Source: Cytidiella melzeri
Lineage: Eukaryota > Basidiomycota > Agaricomycetes > Polyporales > Irpicaceae
Length of the DNA: 64,000 nucleotides
Assembly: GCA_022592445.1 (NCBI GenBank)
Contig: JABYQR010000008.1
Location: 1 to 64,000, forward strand
Reading direction: 5' to 3'
Part shown: positions 9,324 through 21,259 of the stretch, piece by piece
Layout: every line of letters begins with the position of its first letter
Position numbering within the stretch: the first letter of the stretch is position 1
Notes under the pieces: generated by a model
What the model was told of the DNA's origin: nothing
Database searches by the model: none
The model's input: the letters and a program-made list of their open reading frames with translations, nothing else
Position numbers and translations under genes: made by a program

Positions 9324-12310
9324 ATGACCTGCAGCTCATCTCAACCACACTCCGGAGCCCTGAATTTAGCAGAGGCTTCAAGCAACAAGGTTTCCAAGTC
9401 TGTCGGGCCATCGCCAGCACGGGTTGAGTTGGACAAGTCCTACCCTCTTGATGAGCATCTTGACAGCTTCCTATCCGACATATCCGAGGATGCAGATGAC
9501 AAAAGTGATGCTGATGAGTGGTATGAGGATGGTACTGGATTTGAGGTTGCTTGTCCTTTGTCCGAGTCCAGTTGTTTGGAATCCTCTCGCAATACATCCC
9601 TCATTCCAAACACTACTCCTTCCATCAGCAAAGATCTCACCCAAGCTCAAGCCGATAGTGACTTACCAAAGCGTAAAAGACGGCACCTTGAAGTTCCCAT
9701 GCGAGAAGCTCGAGCTCATGCTGCTGAAGCTGCCAAGACAGCGCGTGCAGCCGCTTTAAAGGATGTTGAACGAGTATTATTATCTCGACACCAGCAGTTT
9801 GATTCGGAACAAGACGGACTCCAGGCGCGTCGCACACGTACCATTCAGTCGTGCCTGCACATGATGGTGCATGGAAAGAAAGGCATGATGGCGGCGTCTC
9901 GGATTGCTGCTGAGGCGCATGGCTTCAAAGTGAACTGGGGCTCACGGTTGGCTCGTCAATGGACTCAAGCTTGGATCAAGACTTGGACACTACTGTCACG
10001 GAGACAAAGCTCGACACAACTAAAAGGAACACGAAGTGGAAAACGACGAGGAGGTGGTGGCAGGCATAGAGCACAATGCTTTCACCAGCTATCAGAATTT
10101 ATTCAAGTTGCTAGCCCAGTAAAGACCAAGTTAGTATTGTGACTACCAGCTATGTAGTACAAGAGGGGGTTGCTTACCTAGCCCAGTAAAGACCAAGAGG
10201 TTGAGATGGGGGCTAGGAGCGTACATGTAGCATCTTATATAGACTTCAGGGACCTGCGCACAGACCATGTTGAGGGCAGGCTTTGCAAGAAGCCGTGTGA
10301 ACGAAGAACAAAAGAACTACCTAAAGGAGAACAATAGCTATTGTCTAGACCTTGCCAAGAACTCTACTCGTGAGATAATCTATCTAAAAGGAGACCAACT
10401 ATTGTATTCCATTCCCACACCTGTGAGAACATCCTTCCATAAAGAGAACAATAAGGAAAGAACAAAAGGAGTCCATGTGGACGTCATTTATGACATCAAA
10501 CCCTAGCTATGGGCTGAGCCATGTGGTTGTAGCCATGTGGTCTTACTTAAGCTAAGTCACATGCCAGTGTGACGTAGTAGCAAGTAACGTGACCGTGTGG
10601 AGCGTCTAAGCCACGTGATACGGGCGCTTAATAGACGTGCAAAGGTGTTTGTGCAGAGAGAGTTGCAACTGAGCTGCAGCCCGGAGTTTTACAGATAAAA
10701 ACAAGAGGTAAATTGCGAAAATTAATGGCTAGTCGGGCCATCCACGACAACTACCACTTTCGCATTGTGGGCAGCATGCAAAGGTTGCGTCTATATTCAG
10801 TGATCCCGCGGTTCGTGCTGCAATAAGCACTTACCTGCGGTCAAATAAATGGTCAATGAATCCAGAGAAGCTGAAGACACTGTTGAGTAACAAGATGGCA
10901 CGAGACGAAGCTCGCAACTATGGCAAGGTTCTTGTATCCCAGGAGATGCTGTGTGGGTTAAAAGACTTTGTTGAGTCAGTAGTCCTACCTCGGCTGCAGC
11001 TGAAACCTGGCCGTCTTGGACTTTCACTATCGACTATGCCTTGAATCATGCTTTGTGAGGGCTTTTTGTATATGGAGCACCGCAAGGCTGTCTACTTTGA
11101 TGGTCATGAACGTCTTGATGTGGTTGAAGATTGTCAAAACCGCTTTTTACCTGCAATGGAATCTATACGGCCCTGCCTCACAAAGTACGCTGTTGACAAT
11201 GTCACAAGAGAAGTACCATTCTATGCTACAGCTGCACTCCTTCCACAAATTGTACTGGTTGCCCATGATGAGATCACTGCTCAGGCGCACGACGGAGTGA
11301 AGAAAAGCTGGGTACTGGATGGGGAGATGCTGCTGAAAAAGAAAGGACCGGGACGTGGCCTCCATCAGAGTGACTTTATTTGCTCAACCGTGGGATGGCT
11401 GAAGGATGTGAGCATCACACTTGAGTATGGAAAGAATCACGATGGACTCTGGAATGGTGAATTATTTGTTAATCAGGTGAGTTAGGTAAAGAGCTTATCC
11501 GGGGCTGCTTGATGTGCTGTTTGTACGTGAGGAGTTGCTGACATTGGACCAATTTTTCTGTAGCTTAAGGACAAATTCTTCTCAGCATTCAAAGCCGCAA
11601 ATGAACCTGGTACTGTTGCGGTAGTGCTCGTCAATAATTCACAAGGCCACTCAGCCCATGCAGCGGATGCCTCAAGGGTCTCACATATGAAACTTTGTCC
11701 GGGTGGTAAACAAGCTCGTATGCGGAATGGATGGTTTATGAAAGATGGGCAGATGATCACGCAAGCTATGATGTTCCCTGATGATCATCCACAGTATCCG
11801 AGCCAGCCAAAGGGGATGCAGTACATACTGCAGGAGCGTGGATTGTGGCGGTCCGGGCTGCTGATGAAATGCAAGAATGCGTGTTTGGACGATTCAAGCA
11901 ATTGCTGTGCGAAGCAAATCCTCATGCATCAGCCGGACTTTAAAGAACAGAAATCTCTTGTCCAAGAGATTATCAAAGCTGCCGGTAAGATATCTATCAA
12001 TTCCGGGACCCAATACTCTCAGTCTCATTGGCTATTTCTGTCAGGTCACATCTGCATCTTTCTTCCAAAATTCCACTGCAAGATGAACTCCATTGAATAC
12101 TTCTGGGGCGCAGTAAAGAGGTACCTCCGGGAACACTGTGATTATACTTTTGACACATTGCGCGAGAATATGCCCAAGGCACTGGTATCTGTTCCGGTGG
12201 AGCTTATATGCAAATGGGAGCATCGTGCGTGGAGGTTCATTGATGCATATAAGGAGGGATTGGATGCAAAAGATGCTCAGGCAAAGGTTCGGCTATTCAG
12301 CTCGCGTTGA
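9324..12310 (+). pseudogene. DDE-superfamily transposase (fungal DNA transposon), split by a solo LTR
   Basis: Starts at ATG 9324 and ends at TGA near 12308. The N-terminal part (to 9993) is acidic, then Arg/Ala-rich and helical, with a likely DNA-binding region. The gene is cut at 9994 by a reverse solo LTR and resumes at 10755. The catalytic half reads YFDGHER (first Asp, near 11095), VNNSQGHS (near 11630) where relatives I know carry DNSQGHS, and NSIEYFW (Glu, near 12090). A short intron lies near 11481-11563 (donor GTGAGT after 'NQ') and another near 11983-12045 before the 'HICIFLPKFH' tract. The Asp-to-Asn change at the second catalytic position and the insertion both predict a dead copy. 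The transposon ends were not identified. Confidence 0.75.
9994..10749 (-). repeat. Solo LTR of the chromovirus family, inside the transposase gene
   Basis: Reverse-oriented LTR of 756 bp starting tgtcacggag and ending ccatccacgaca on the + strand. It is flanked by a perfect 5-bp target duplication actac (9989-9993 and 10750-10754). It carries the conserved leader intron motif in reverse. A single LTR with intact target duplication is the usual product of recombination between the two LTRs of a full element. Confidence 0.92.
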
Positions 12311-12566
12311 TACACTTCTCATCGTCGTGTTTCCAAGCGGCTAGCGGTGGCCATGGATGTCTGACGTAATATACTTACCATATATGGTAACTGGCAAAAT
12401 TCTGTAGTCAACAAACTTTATTTTGAGTGCTGACGACAATTCCTCTTGAGGGATGAATGCACTCATCAATTTCTGCTGTTTTACAAGACAGATTGTTTCT
12501 AGTTGTAGTTGCTGAAGCTACAGTTCCATTGTTCACAAGTGGCGGCGTCTAAGCAACATGCACCAT
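12311..12566. other. Gene-free 3' flank of the transposase
   Basis: No ORF. The stretch probably contains the 3' untranslated part and right end of the DNA transposon. I could not pair it with an inverted repeat on the left side. Confidence 0.3.
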
Positions 12567-13369
12567 AGCCCAGTAAAGACCAAGAGGTTGAGATGGGGGG
12601 CTAGGAGCATACATGCAGCATCTTATATAGACTTCAGGGACCTGCGCACAGACCATGTCATAGGCAGGCTTTGCAAGAGCCCGTGTGAACAAAGAATGTT
12701 GTTATTTTAGGTTTGCCACCTCAATTTCTATGTATCTGCTTGTTCCCATCGCCTGCCTTCCATCATTCCGCACAGATTACTTGCTTCAACATTCCATTTT
12801 TGTCGTATACGTTTTGTTACAATAAAATAAAAATGTTGTATCCTCGTAGCTACTAAATAACATTGTGTTCCTTGATATTTGAGCCCCCTTCCCGTGTGCG
12901 CATCAAAACCCTGAAATTACAACAAAGAACAATAGAACTATCTAAAGGAGAACAATAGCTATTGTCTGGACTCTGCCAAGACCTCTACTTGTGAGAGAAT
13001 TTATCTAAAAGGAGACCAGTTATTGTATTCCATTCCCACACCTGTGAGAACATCCTTCCATAAAGAGAACAATAGGGAAAGAACAAAAGGAGTCCATGTG
13101 AACGGTATCTATGACGTCAAACCCTAGCTATGGGCTGAGCCATGTGTTTGTAGCCATGTGGTCTTACTTAAGCTAAGTCACATGCCAGTGTGATGTAGTA
13201 GCAAGTAACGTGACCGTGTAGAGCGTCTAAGCCACGTGATATGGGCACTTAATAGACATGCAAGGGGTTTGTGCAGAGAGGGTTGCAACTGGGTTGCAGC
13301 CCAATGTTTTAAAGATAAAAACAAGAGGTAAATTGTGAAAAATAAGGGCTAGTTGGGCCATCCACGACA
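12567..13369 (-). repeat. Truncated chromovirus LTR, interrupted by another insertion
   Basis: Reverse-oriented LTR sequence running to 'ccatccacgaca' at 13369, the family's 5' terminus. It lacks everything downstream of the leader intron donor: homology stops at the first direct-repeat copy (about 12567). A 228-bp insertion (12697-12924) splits it. Divergence from the full element is visibly greater than in the solo LTR at 9994-10749, so this copy is older. Confidence 0.8.
12697..12924. mobile_element. Small solo LTR or LTR-type insertion (228 bp) nested in an LTR
   Basis: It begins TGTTGT and ends ACAACA, a 6-bp terminal inverted repeat of the TG...CA kind, and is flanked by a perfect 5-bp duplication aagaa (12692-12696 and 12925-12929). 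Removing it restores continuity of the surrounding LTR. Inside there is an AT-rich stretch with overlapping aataaa-type signals near 12820. The size fits a short Copia- or TRIM-type LTR. There is no coding capacity. Confidence 0.75.
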
Positions 13370-14115
13370 AACTCTGCATAGGCTGAACAGAGGGAACTTT
13401 TAATGCTATCCCTTGTCCTAGGTATTGGAGACCAGAGCCTTGATTTCAGGGAAGTTACTGTCAGGCAAGACAAGCATCTGATCAACTACCACATCAAGTG
13501 GAAACAAAGGTTTTAAGGAGAATGCGACCAGAGTGGTAAGCATTTAGCTGTGAGACACTGGAGCATAGCAATTTAAATTCACTGTCACACATCCATCAAT
13601 AGGATTCAGATGCAAGCTGTTCCATAGTAGTATTCCATCCCGAGTCAAGTACTGTGTGTCAAACTAAAATGGAACGTTGATACGACCGGATCCTTGAGTT
13701 TGTCACTATTGTCCCACTGTTCCTCACTTATCAGACGGTTGCTGTCCCTATTGTCTGCGGTGAGATACTGTGTTGCTATCCTATCTCACCAGCACCAATG
13801 CCTCCGCCAGAACCTCCTGTAGAGCCTTCGGTCCCTTCCAAAAGATGAAATTCACCCTCACCAGCGAGCTCTGTTGCCTCTGTAACGGGTTTGCTTGAAA
13901 ACTGCTCCTACTGCGATACGCAAAGCAACTATCCTGTTCCACTGTGATCCGGTCCTTTTGTACCCCTCAACTGTGATTGCCCTGTTGCCCCACATACATG
14001 ACACCTGCAAAGGACATTTGACATGGATAGTCCAACAGAGACCGGATTTTTCCAACATTGTCACAAGTTTACAGCCTTAGGCGTCTATTTGGAGCGCTTA
14101 TTTTCCGGCTAGGAG
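13370..14115. other. Gene-free stretch
   Basis: I see no credible ORF and no repeat shared with the rest of the window. It is probably decayed intergenic or transposon DNA. Confidence 0.4.
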
Positions 14116-14203
14116 TGTTACCGGACCTAACCCCAACCCGGGTCATGTGACATCCTGCCTTATTTATCAATAGTCCAGACCCAAACCCTAGACTCAATCT
14201 GGA

Positions 14204-14792
14204 GTGGTTCCAGATCAAACTAGGCTGTTGTTCTATTGTTCCCCTTCCATTGTTAGGGATTCCCCAGGGATTCCCCCAGTTCTTATTGTCCTATTGTCTT
14301 TTGTCTTTTGTCTTCTGTCTATTGTTTGGGATTCCCCAGAGATTCCCCCAGTTTCTATTGTTCTATTGTTTCTATTCTATTGTTCTATTGTTCTATTGTT
14401 CTAGCTCTATTGTTCTATGTACCCTGGTCCTTGACATTTACCCTGGTCTCTTATTGTTCTATGGTTACTCCAACCCCACAGTTACTCCAGTCCCTAGTGT
14501 GGAAATTTGCGCACAGACCATGCAGACACAGTATATATAGTAGATCTTACTCTTCCTAGCTCTGCATCTTGACCTCTCTGTCATTTGCACTGCTAGGTGA
14601 GTTACTGCATGTAATGTAGTATCATACCTTATTAACTCTGTCATTTGCACTGCTAGTATCTGGCCTCAGTGCCTGCTTGCCTGCTCATCATCAACTTTGA
14701 CCTTGTTGTCGTTGTTGGAGATCTACCCCCCCTTCCTCTCTACTTCACTTCCTTTTTAGGGTTATTAGCATAGCAACAGTCGCTCCACGACA
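14204..14792 (+). repeat. LTR-like sequence of a second family, with TATA box and leader intron
   Basis: Begins with a 'ttctattg' microsatellite-like run (14220-14460), then has TATA at 14532-14539, a pyrimidine-rich leader and a predicted 60-nt intron (14597-14656) bounded by 21-bp direct repeats. The order of parts matches the chromovirus LTR though most of the sequence differs. The exact LTR ends and a target duplication could not be fixed; the left end may be TGTTACC at 14116. Confidence 0.5.
14597..14656 (+). other. Predicted 60-nt intron with direct-repeat boundaries
   Basis: Donor GTGAGT, branch-like ATTAAC at 14631-14636 and acceptor TGCTAG. The 21 nt before the donor (14576-14596) are repeated exactly as the last 21 nt of the intron (14636-14656). 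It lies at the same position relative to the TATA box as the chromovirus LTR intron. Confidence 0.55.
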
Positions 14793-14838
14793 ACATTAGC
14801 AGGCCATTACTGCAGCTGGCAGTGTCAGCAACTTTACA

Positions 14839-15124
14839 CAGTCCATGTGAACAGTATCTATGATTTCAAACCCTAGCTATGGGCTGAGCCATGTAGTTGT
14901 AGCCATGTGGTCTTACATAAGTTGAGTCATGTGCCAGTGTGATGTAGCAGCAAGTAACATGACCATGTCCAGCATCCAAGCCATGTGACATGGGCACTTA
15001 GTACATGTGCAAGGTGTGCAGGGGGTTTGCAAAGAGGGTTGCAACTGGGTTGCAAAGGTAAAACAAGAGGTAAAATGCCAAAAAAAAAAAAAAAAAAAAA
15101 AGGGCTAGTCAGGCCATCCATGAC
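14839..15124 (-). repeat. Chromovirus LTR fragment with a poly(A) tract
   Basis: Reverse-oriented, about 286 bp, ending 'ccatccatgaca' at 15124, so it retains the LTR's 5' portion only. A run of 22 A (15080-15101) replaces the short AT-rich stretch near the LTR start. Visibly diverged from the full element. Confidence 0.75.
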
Positions 15125-15701
15125 AGAATCCATGAGCAGTGCAAAACAGAGGCAGTACAAATGATAAAGGGTGCTATGCACCATTGAAGAACTGTGTATG
15201 GGTGCATGAACAGTGAAAAAATGTAGGAAAGATGCTGTACAAGTGGAGGAAACAAAAATGAAACACATAGGTTCCAGTTGCACACAGGTGTTGGTGCCCC
15301 AAACTTTCTACATGCATAATATTCCAGAATACCATTAAATACAGGTATAGTATTGTGTTGTAATGTAATCTAATGTATTGTATCTAATGATATGTGTATT
15401 CTAAAAATTTCTGCACAAGAGAGTTTTCAATGGGTATTTATTGATATTCTGAATTATGTTGCATTATAATTATAATGGTACTCTAACAGAGCACTAGCGC
15501 TCAGTGATGACGCTCGGAACACGGTGCACGTGGTACTTAGGGCAGGCTCTTTCGCGGCGTGTCTCAATTGGTGAGTCGTGACCGATTGTTACTTAAACCA
15601 CAGTTTCCAGCCGCGACCACAACATTGCACACGACCTTGGGCCCCGTCTCTTATTGTCTCAGAGGCCTTAAGCGAACTACGAGGCAACAACCGTTGGCAT
15701 C
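15125..15701. other. AT-rich 5' flank of the LSH-like gene
   Basis: AT-rich sequence to about 15500, then promoter and 5' leader of the helicase gene. An open frame upstream of the chosen ATG (from about 15559) has no Met before 15702, so I did not extend the gene into it. Confidence 0.4.
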
Positions 15702-18700
15702 CATGCTTGCACGGACTGCTTCCTCCCCACCTCCTGCTGAATCTATAGCTTCATCCCCTCCTGCGTCGTCTCCTGTCTCCCGAGTTCCTTCTCCTTCATT
15801 GAAAAATGTCGCTGAAAGCACGGCAGCTTCATCTCCTCTCGCAGAATCTGTTAGTGAGGACGAGGAGGCAAGTCTTTATGGTTACATCCCATAAACAGCT
15901 AATGTAATGTTCGCATAGGACGAGGACGAGCTGCGTGTAAGTTTATAATCCTTCTACGTTTGATTCAGTACGTACCGAAGGTTTGAAATATTAGAATGAA
16001 GATGCGAACAAATGGGCCAAGCTGGAGCCGTTTCTCGAGAAAGTTACTATTTACGCCAAAGTTCTCCGAGAGCAGATGGAGAAAGCCAAGTCGACCTACG
16101 TCCCACCACCTCCGTCTACGCAATCAAAGCCATCTCAGATATCTACACGCAAAACGCAAAAGAAGCGACCTCTCGAGGAATCTAATGCTGTTGCCAACCG
16201 CGCTACAAAACGTTTCAAATCGACTGACTCTTCGTCATTTGCCGAAGTAGAGTCCACGACAGAGGCTGCGACTGAGCCGGATGCCGGCAACCAGGCTTTC
16301 AAACAGCCATCTTTAATCACAGGTGCCAAGCTGAAGGACTATCAACTGGAGGGTGTGGCTTGGATGTCCGGTTTATATCAGAATGGTATCTCCGGTATAC
16401 TAGGTACGAGTTGCCAAATTGTGTGCATCACATTACTGATGTTGCTGAAGCCGACGAGATGGGCTTGGGCAAGGTATGGAGCTACAATGAATATCGCCCC
16501 AATCAAGCTAACAGACCGACAGACTCTTCAAACAATAGCATTTCATGCATATTTACGTGAACGGTCTCCTGCACCGTTTCTTGTAGTATGTCCGCTGAGC
16601 GTGCTGAATAATTGGGCTGATGAGTTTAGAAAATTTGCGCCTGAGGTATGTCTTCATCCACGAGCTTAGTGCGGGATAGCTTATATCTTGACACCAGATA
16701 CCTGTGTGCATGTATCATGGCACTCGTGAGGAACGCGCAGAACTGCGTCGCACGCGTATGGTTATCCCGCCAGCTGACCGCGCAAAGTGGTGGTTAGGCT
16801 CTGATGCTCAGGTATCCAGTAAAAGTCAAGGCACAGTTGGCAAGAGAATGGCATCTCAGCCGCGGAATACGAAATCGAAAGGCTGTAAGGGCACTGGTCG
16901 TTCAGCAAAGGCTCTACCACAAAAGACAGATCAGCCAGATGAGGAATCTGAGCCTTCCGCAGACTTGCCACCGCACCAGCGAACGACGTTTCCGGTAGTA
17001 ATCACTACGTATGAGATGGTAATTAGAGACTCTGCGGAGTTGGGGCTGTACCGGTGGGGGTTCGTCGTCGTGGATGAGGGCCATAGGTTGAAGAATATGG
17101 AGTGCCGCCTGATAAGAGAGTTGAAGTCACTCAATGCGGATTCGAGGATGGTACTCACTGGAACGCCTCTGCACGTCAGTGCATCCACACCTTGCTCTTA
17201 GGATGCATTCTGATGTGTAGCTCACAGAACAACCTTGCAGAGTTATGGTCTCTCCTTAACTTCGTGCTGCCCAGTGTATTCGCTGATCTAGATACTTTCC
17301 AGGAGTGGTACGTGTTCTACTCATCCTCAAATTCCAACTATAACGCTCATAATTGCTCATCACCAGGTTCTCACTACCGACTACCTCATTCAGTGTGTCA
17401 ACGGCCTCACCACGTACCACAAAGCTGATAAATACTCTCCACACTATACTCCGACCGTTTTTGCTCCGTCGTCTGAAGGTCGATGTGGAAACCAACCTCC
17501 CACCCAAGAAAGAGTACGTGCTCTACGCGCCTCTCAGCACGAAACAGCGAGAAGTATATGATGCGATATTGAATGGCCATTTGCGAGCTATACTCATGCG
17601 TAGTGGGCAGTCGCTTGATACGAAGACAGCGACGTCCCAGGGCACGCAGCGGGGTACGTCTGGAAAGGGCATGCAAAGGCGGAGCCACGGGAAGCGCCAA
17701 GATGCACGAAGGAAGTATACCGACGACGGTGATGACGACGAATATTTTGCAAAGCTTGACAGCGGAGAGCTGGCGACCGAGAGAGAGCGGCATAGGCAGG
17801 GTAGCAAAACTGCTGAAGAGCTCGGCAGGGAATGGCAATTGAAGGCTCAGCGTAAGCTGTGTTTTACTCGCAGTAACCACAGCTGACAAGGTGATTATAG
17901 TGAAGAAGATTAATAACTTGAAGCTTCAGAATACGGTCATGCAATTGCGCAAAGTCTGCTCCCATCCATTCCTTTTTGATTGGCCCACGGACCCTAAGAC
18001 AATGGAGCCCATATTGAACGCAGAGCTCGCCAGTGCAAGCGGAAAGATGATGCTGCTAGACCAGCTTTTGAACGAACTCTTTCGGAGACAGCATAAAGTT
18101 CTGCTGTTCAGCCAGTTCACAACGATGCTAGATATTATTCATGTAGGCAAACTCTATCCGCGTGTGCTGGCTGGATCCTTACGCTGATCGCTATCTTCTG
18201 CTAGGACTGGGCCCAAGAACTCAAAGGTTGGGAGATCTGTCGCATCGATGGTTCGACAAAAATGGACGTCCGGCGAGAAGAAGTTGCCCGTTTTCAAAAC
18301 GGAGGGGATGCTGCGGATGCCCCTCGACTGTTTCTTCTAAGCACTCGCGCGGGCGGACTGGGTTTGAACCTCGTGGCAGCTGATACCGTCATATTCTATG
18401 ATCAGGACTGGGTAACTCTTACTCTTTCAAAGCGCACCGGTGTCTGATAACTCCCTCGCAGAATCCTCAAATGGATTTACAAGCCCAGGATCGTGCACAT
18501 CGGATTGGCCAGACTAAGCCAGTCCTCATCTTCCGCCTGGTTGCTGCTCATACAATCGAGACAAAGATCATGCAACGAGCCTCTGAGAAGCGAAAACTTG
18601 AGGCACTGGTCATCGCCAAGGGAAAATTCCGCGCTCCCGCGCAAGCGGCTTTACAAGGTGGCTCGAAAACAAAAGCAGAGACGATGGTAGAGATGGCAGC

Positions 18701-18971
18701 GGATCTGCTGAGACTGGAGGCAGATCAGATTAAGATTGCTCTAGAGGGCCAGAGTATCATTGGCGATGATGACCTCGAAGCATTGTTGGATAGGCGACCG
18801 GAGGTCTTCACTCACCGTGGCAAGGGATGGACGTCGAAAGAGGCAGGCGAAAAGAAGGACCAGGAAACTCCAGGCGACCAGCCCGTCTTCGCCGTTTTCG
18901 ATGCACCCGTCGATGAAGGGAGCAATGCGTTGGCGGGCATGATGGGAGAGCCCGACGCTGAGCTGGACTGA
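15702..18971 (+). CDS. SNF2-family chromatin remodeler, LSH/DDM1/Irc5 type
   Basis: Multi-exon gene for a protein of roughly 850 residues. A Ser/Pro-rich acidic N-terminus precedes the two-lobed SNF2 ATPase: [11 protein letters not shown] (motif Q/I region), ADEMGLGKT (Walker A, split by an intron 16474-16522), [10 protein letters not shown] (motif II), TGTPLHNNLAEL (III), an insert with Arg/Lys-rich stretches near 17600-17800, then [23 protein letters not shown] (V) and [11 protein letters not shown] (VI). DEGH plus the '[11 protein letters not shown]' and 'KRKLEALVI' tracts point to the HELLS/DDM1/Irc5 subfamily, which remodels nucleosomes and supports DNA methylation and genome stability. 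Introns include a GC-AG one (15868-15918) and a following 18-nt exon (15919-15936). All exon joins I checked keep frame, so it looks functional. Confidence 0.88.
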
Positions 18972-19144
18972 GACATTATTCGATATAGCCTATTACAATA
19001 TACTCATGTATAGTGCGATACTTCTTGCATGTACTTGACACTCTTGTTTTTACTGTGGCAGTCATTGATTTTCGGCTCGCGCGAGACGAGCGAGCGTACC
19101 ATCCGGATACACTTTCTGAGCTGTCATGTGATTAGCTTGATCAT

Positions 19145-21259
19145 ATGTTTCTGAGACTTGTGGGGGTCGCATCTACCGCCTGTTTCTCAGCAACCCTGTC
19201 CTCAACCATCAAGATGGTGACCGTGCTGCACAACTTAAAGCAATCTCTCAAGATTCTGGGCTTGCCGCCTGAAATACTGATTCACATCCTGAGCTATCTT
19301 GCATGGCATGAGCTGCTTACTGTTCAAGCAGTGCGTGTTTCATGTTTGGTGAATGAGATTTTGCTGCTAATGAGCTGAACAGGTATCGCGCTCTATTCAA
19401 GAGCTTGTCCGTGGCTCGCTAGAGTTACGCTATCTCATCGAACTCGGGGCTGATAATCTCATCCCCAACGCAAACTACCACGGCTCAACTCCGCGAACAA
19501 TGCAAGATAGACTCAATCTTTTGCTAGATAGAAGGCGCCGGTGGAGGACCCTTGACTGGACTCAACGGGTAACAGTTCCTCTCCATGGGTCATGTCAGGC
19601 GTACGAACTCGTCGGGGGCGTTTTCGCAAAGTCGATGAGAGGAGGCGGGTTCGAGGACATGTGGCCTCCGGGCTCCCGACATTTCACTGCAGCATGGCTC
19701 CCGACGCGGGAATATCGCGTTTCGAATGAGACAGATCAAGTACAAAGAATGGTTAGGGATGACTTAGGAATATGGACAAGGGATTTCGCCATGGATCCTA
19801 CCCAGGACCTCCTTGTGTTACTGGAGGTAGATCAAAGGTTAGTTCCACATTGCAGCGCAAACCAGAAACAAAGTATAATGTGTGATCAGGTCTACAATCA
19901 TAATACACGTTCGTGCCATGAGCTCAATGGAGGTGCACCCACTTGCGGCAAGATCCCCTCTCGGCTTCGCTCCTCCAGTTTCCCAGACCCTCCAGCAGAC
20001 TCAAATTGGAAGCTGTTTTTTGCAAGTCATTGGAGACGTTGTTAGTATGTTTTACTGGCACGGGGGTCATTGCTTGCGTGTCTGGAACTGGCAGACAGGA
20101 ATGATTATAGTGGTAAGTGCTTGTACGTCAACTAAATGCTACGGTACGAGTGCACATCCTTTCCATAGAGTCAAGATGAGGCGGATCTTCCCCTCGGCTG
20201 CTGGGATATGACATTCCTCAGTCCCCGAGCGTACATGATCGCGTGCGCAGGCAACACTGGCTCTTTGGACCTCTACACTATCAATGACCAGTCGATCTCC
20301 CGTTACGCACCTGATCCTCCAACCCGAGTGCTAAGTCTACGTCTTCCAGAGCTTCGACCTCACCGGCAGCTTCGCAGCGTTAATACCCACTCATCTCCCC
20401 ACCTTGCTCGTGCTGAAGGTCTTCGCACGCCGTTTGCACAGTCACAGCATCGCCGCATCCATCTCTTCCAGTTACATTACGGTGATCTCTTACCGGCCTA
20501 CACAATGTACGTCAAGAACGAGTACTTGCTAGGCCTGATAGATGAAATGAGCAAGCGTAAAGGCGTGTATCATCAGATACGGGTATCTCCTTCAATCCCG
20601 CATTCTAGGCATTTTGCGACTCCGGGTGCCCCAGAAGCTCCCCCGGCCAGCGAAACCAAATATGTGGAATATCTCCCATGGGTGCATTGGGGTCCTAGGC
20701 ATACCCGCTTCCTCCAACAAGAACTTCATTTTCAATGGCTCAGGTGTGTTCCGCTTCCTTGTCTCCCTGATTGCTTCTGCTGAGACTTCGAACGTCAGAT
20801 ACATTAACGGCTACCGTGTCGTCATGCCCCCTTCTGCAAACGGAATTGACGGAGCACAGGCGATCCAACAGCTTACTCAGCTGTGCGTGTTCGATTTTAA
20901 CGTCCATCCTGGACGGATTGACGACCCATGCGACGCCCTCATGGACCTCCACGAGCAACAGCAGCTGGCAGAGGGCAAGCAGCCGCTGTGGACGTATGAG
21001 CTCAAGTCAGAGGCGACAGTCTTGCCGGATCGGGATCTTTTCACCGCCCCTGTGGTCAGTGCCCTGCCGTACGCGCTGTCGAAGCGGAAAGGAGTTTCGG
21101 GATATACAGGGTTTATGATTGATGAGCAGAGGCTGGTGGGTATGAAGGTATGGTGCGCGATTCTGTTGCATGATTGTATGCTAAGCTTCATGCTCCTTTC
21201 TCTAGGACAATATGTTCAACAGCCTCACAGCATGTGACATTGATGTCTTCACGTTATAA
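19145..21259 (+). CDS. F-box domain protein
   Basis: Six-exon gene. Residues about 30-60 are a classic F-box (LPPEILIHILSYLAWHELL...V) followed by 'VSRSIQELV' after the first intron. F-box proteins use this region to bind Skp1 in SCF ubiquitin ligases; the rest selects substrate. The body (about 500 residues) has Trp/Gly-rich strands such as 'CLRVWNWQTG' and 'ACAGNTGSLDLY' that suggest a degenerate beta-propeller, a layout I know from large mushroom F-box families. Introns were placed at about 19331-19382, 19837-19890, 20113-20168, 20742-20800 and 21149-21206; joins keep frame. The start could instead be ATG 19214. Substrate unknown. Confidence 0.75.

Noticed and set aside
15080..15101. 22-A tract as a LINE or SINE tail
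   Set aside because: It lies inside a recognisable LTR fragment where the family already has an A-rich stretch, so slippage is the simpler explanation.
17407..17889. 160-codon minus-strand frame in the LSH-like gene
   Set aside because: Antisense to motif-bearing exons and lacks any domain.
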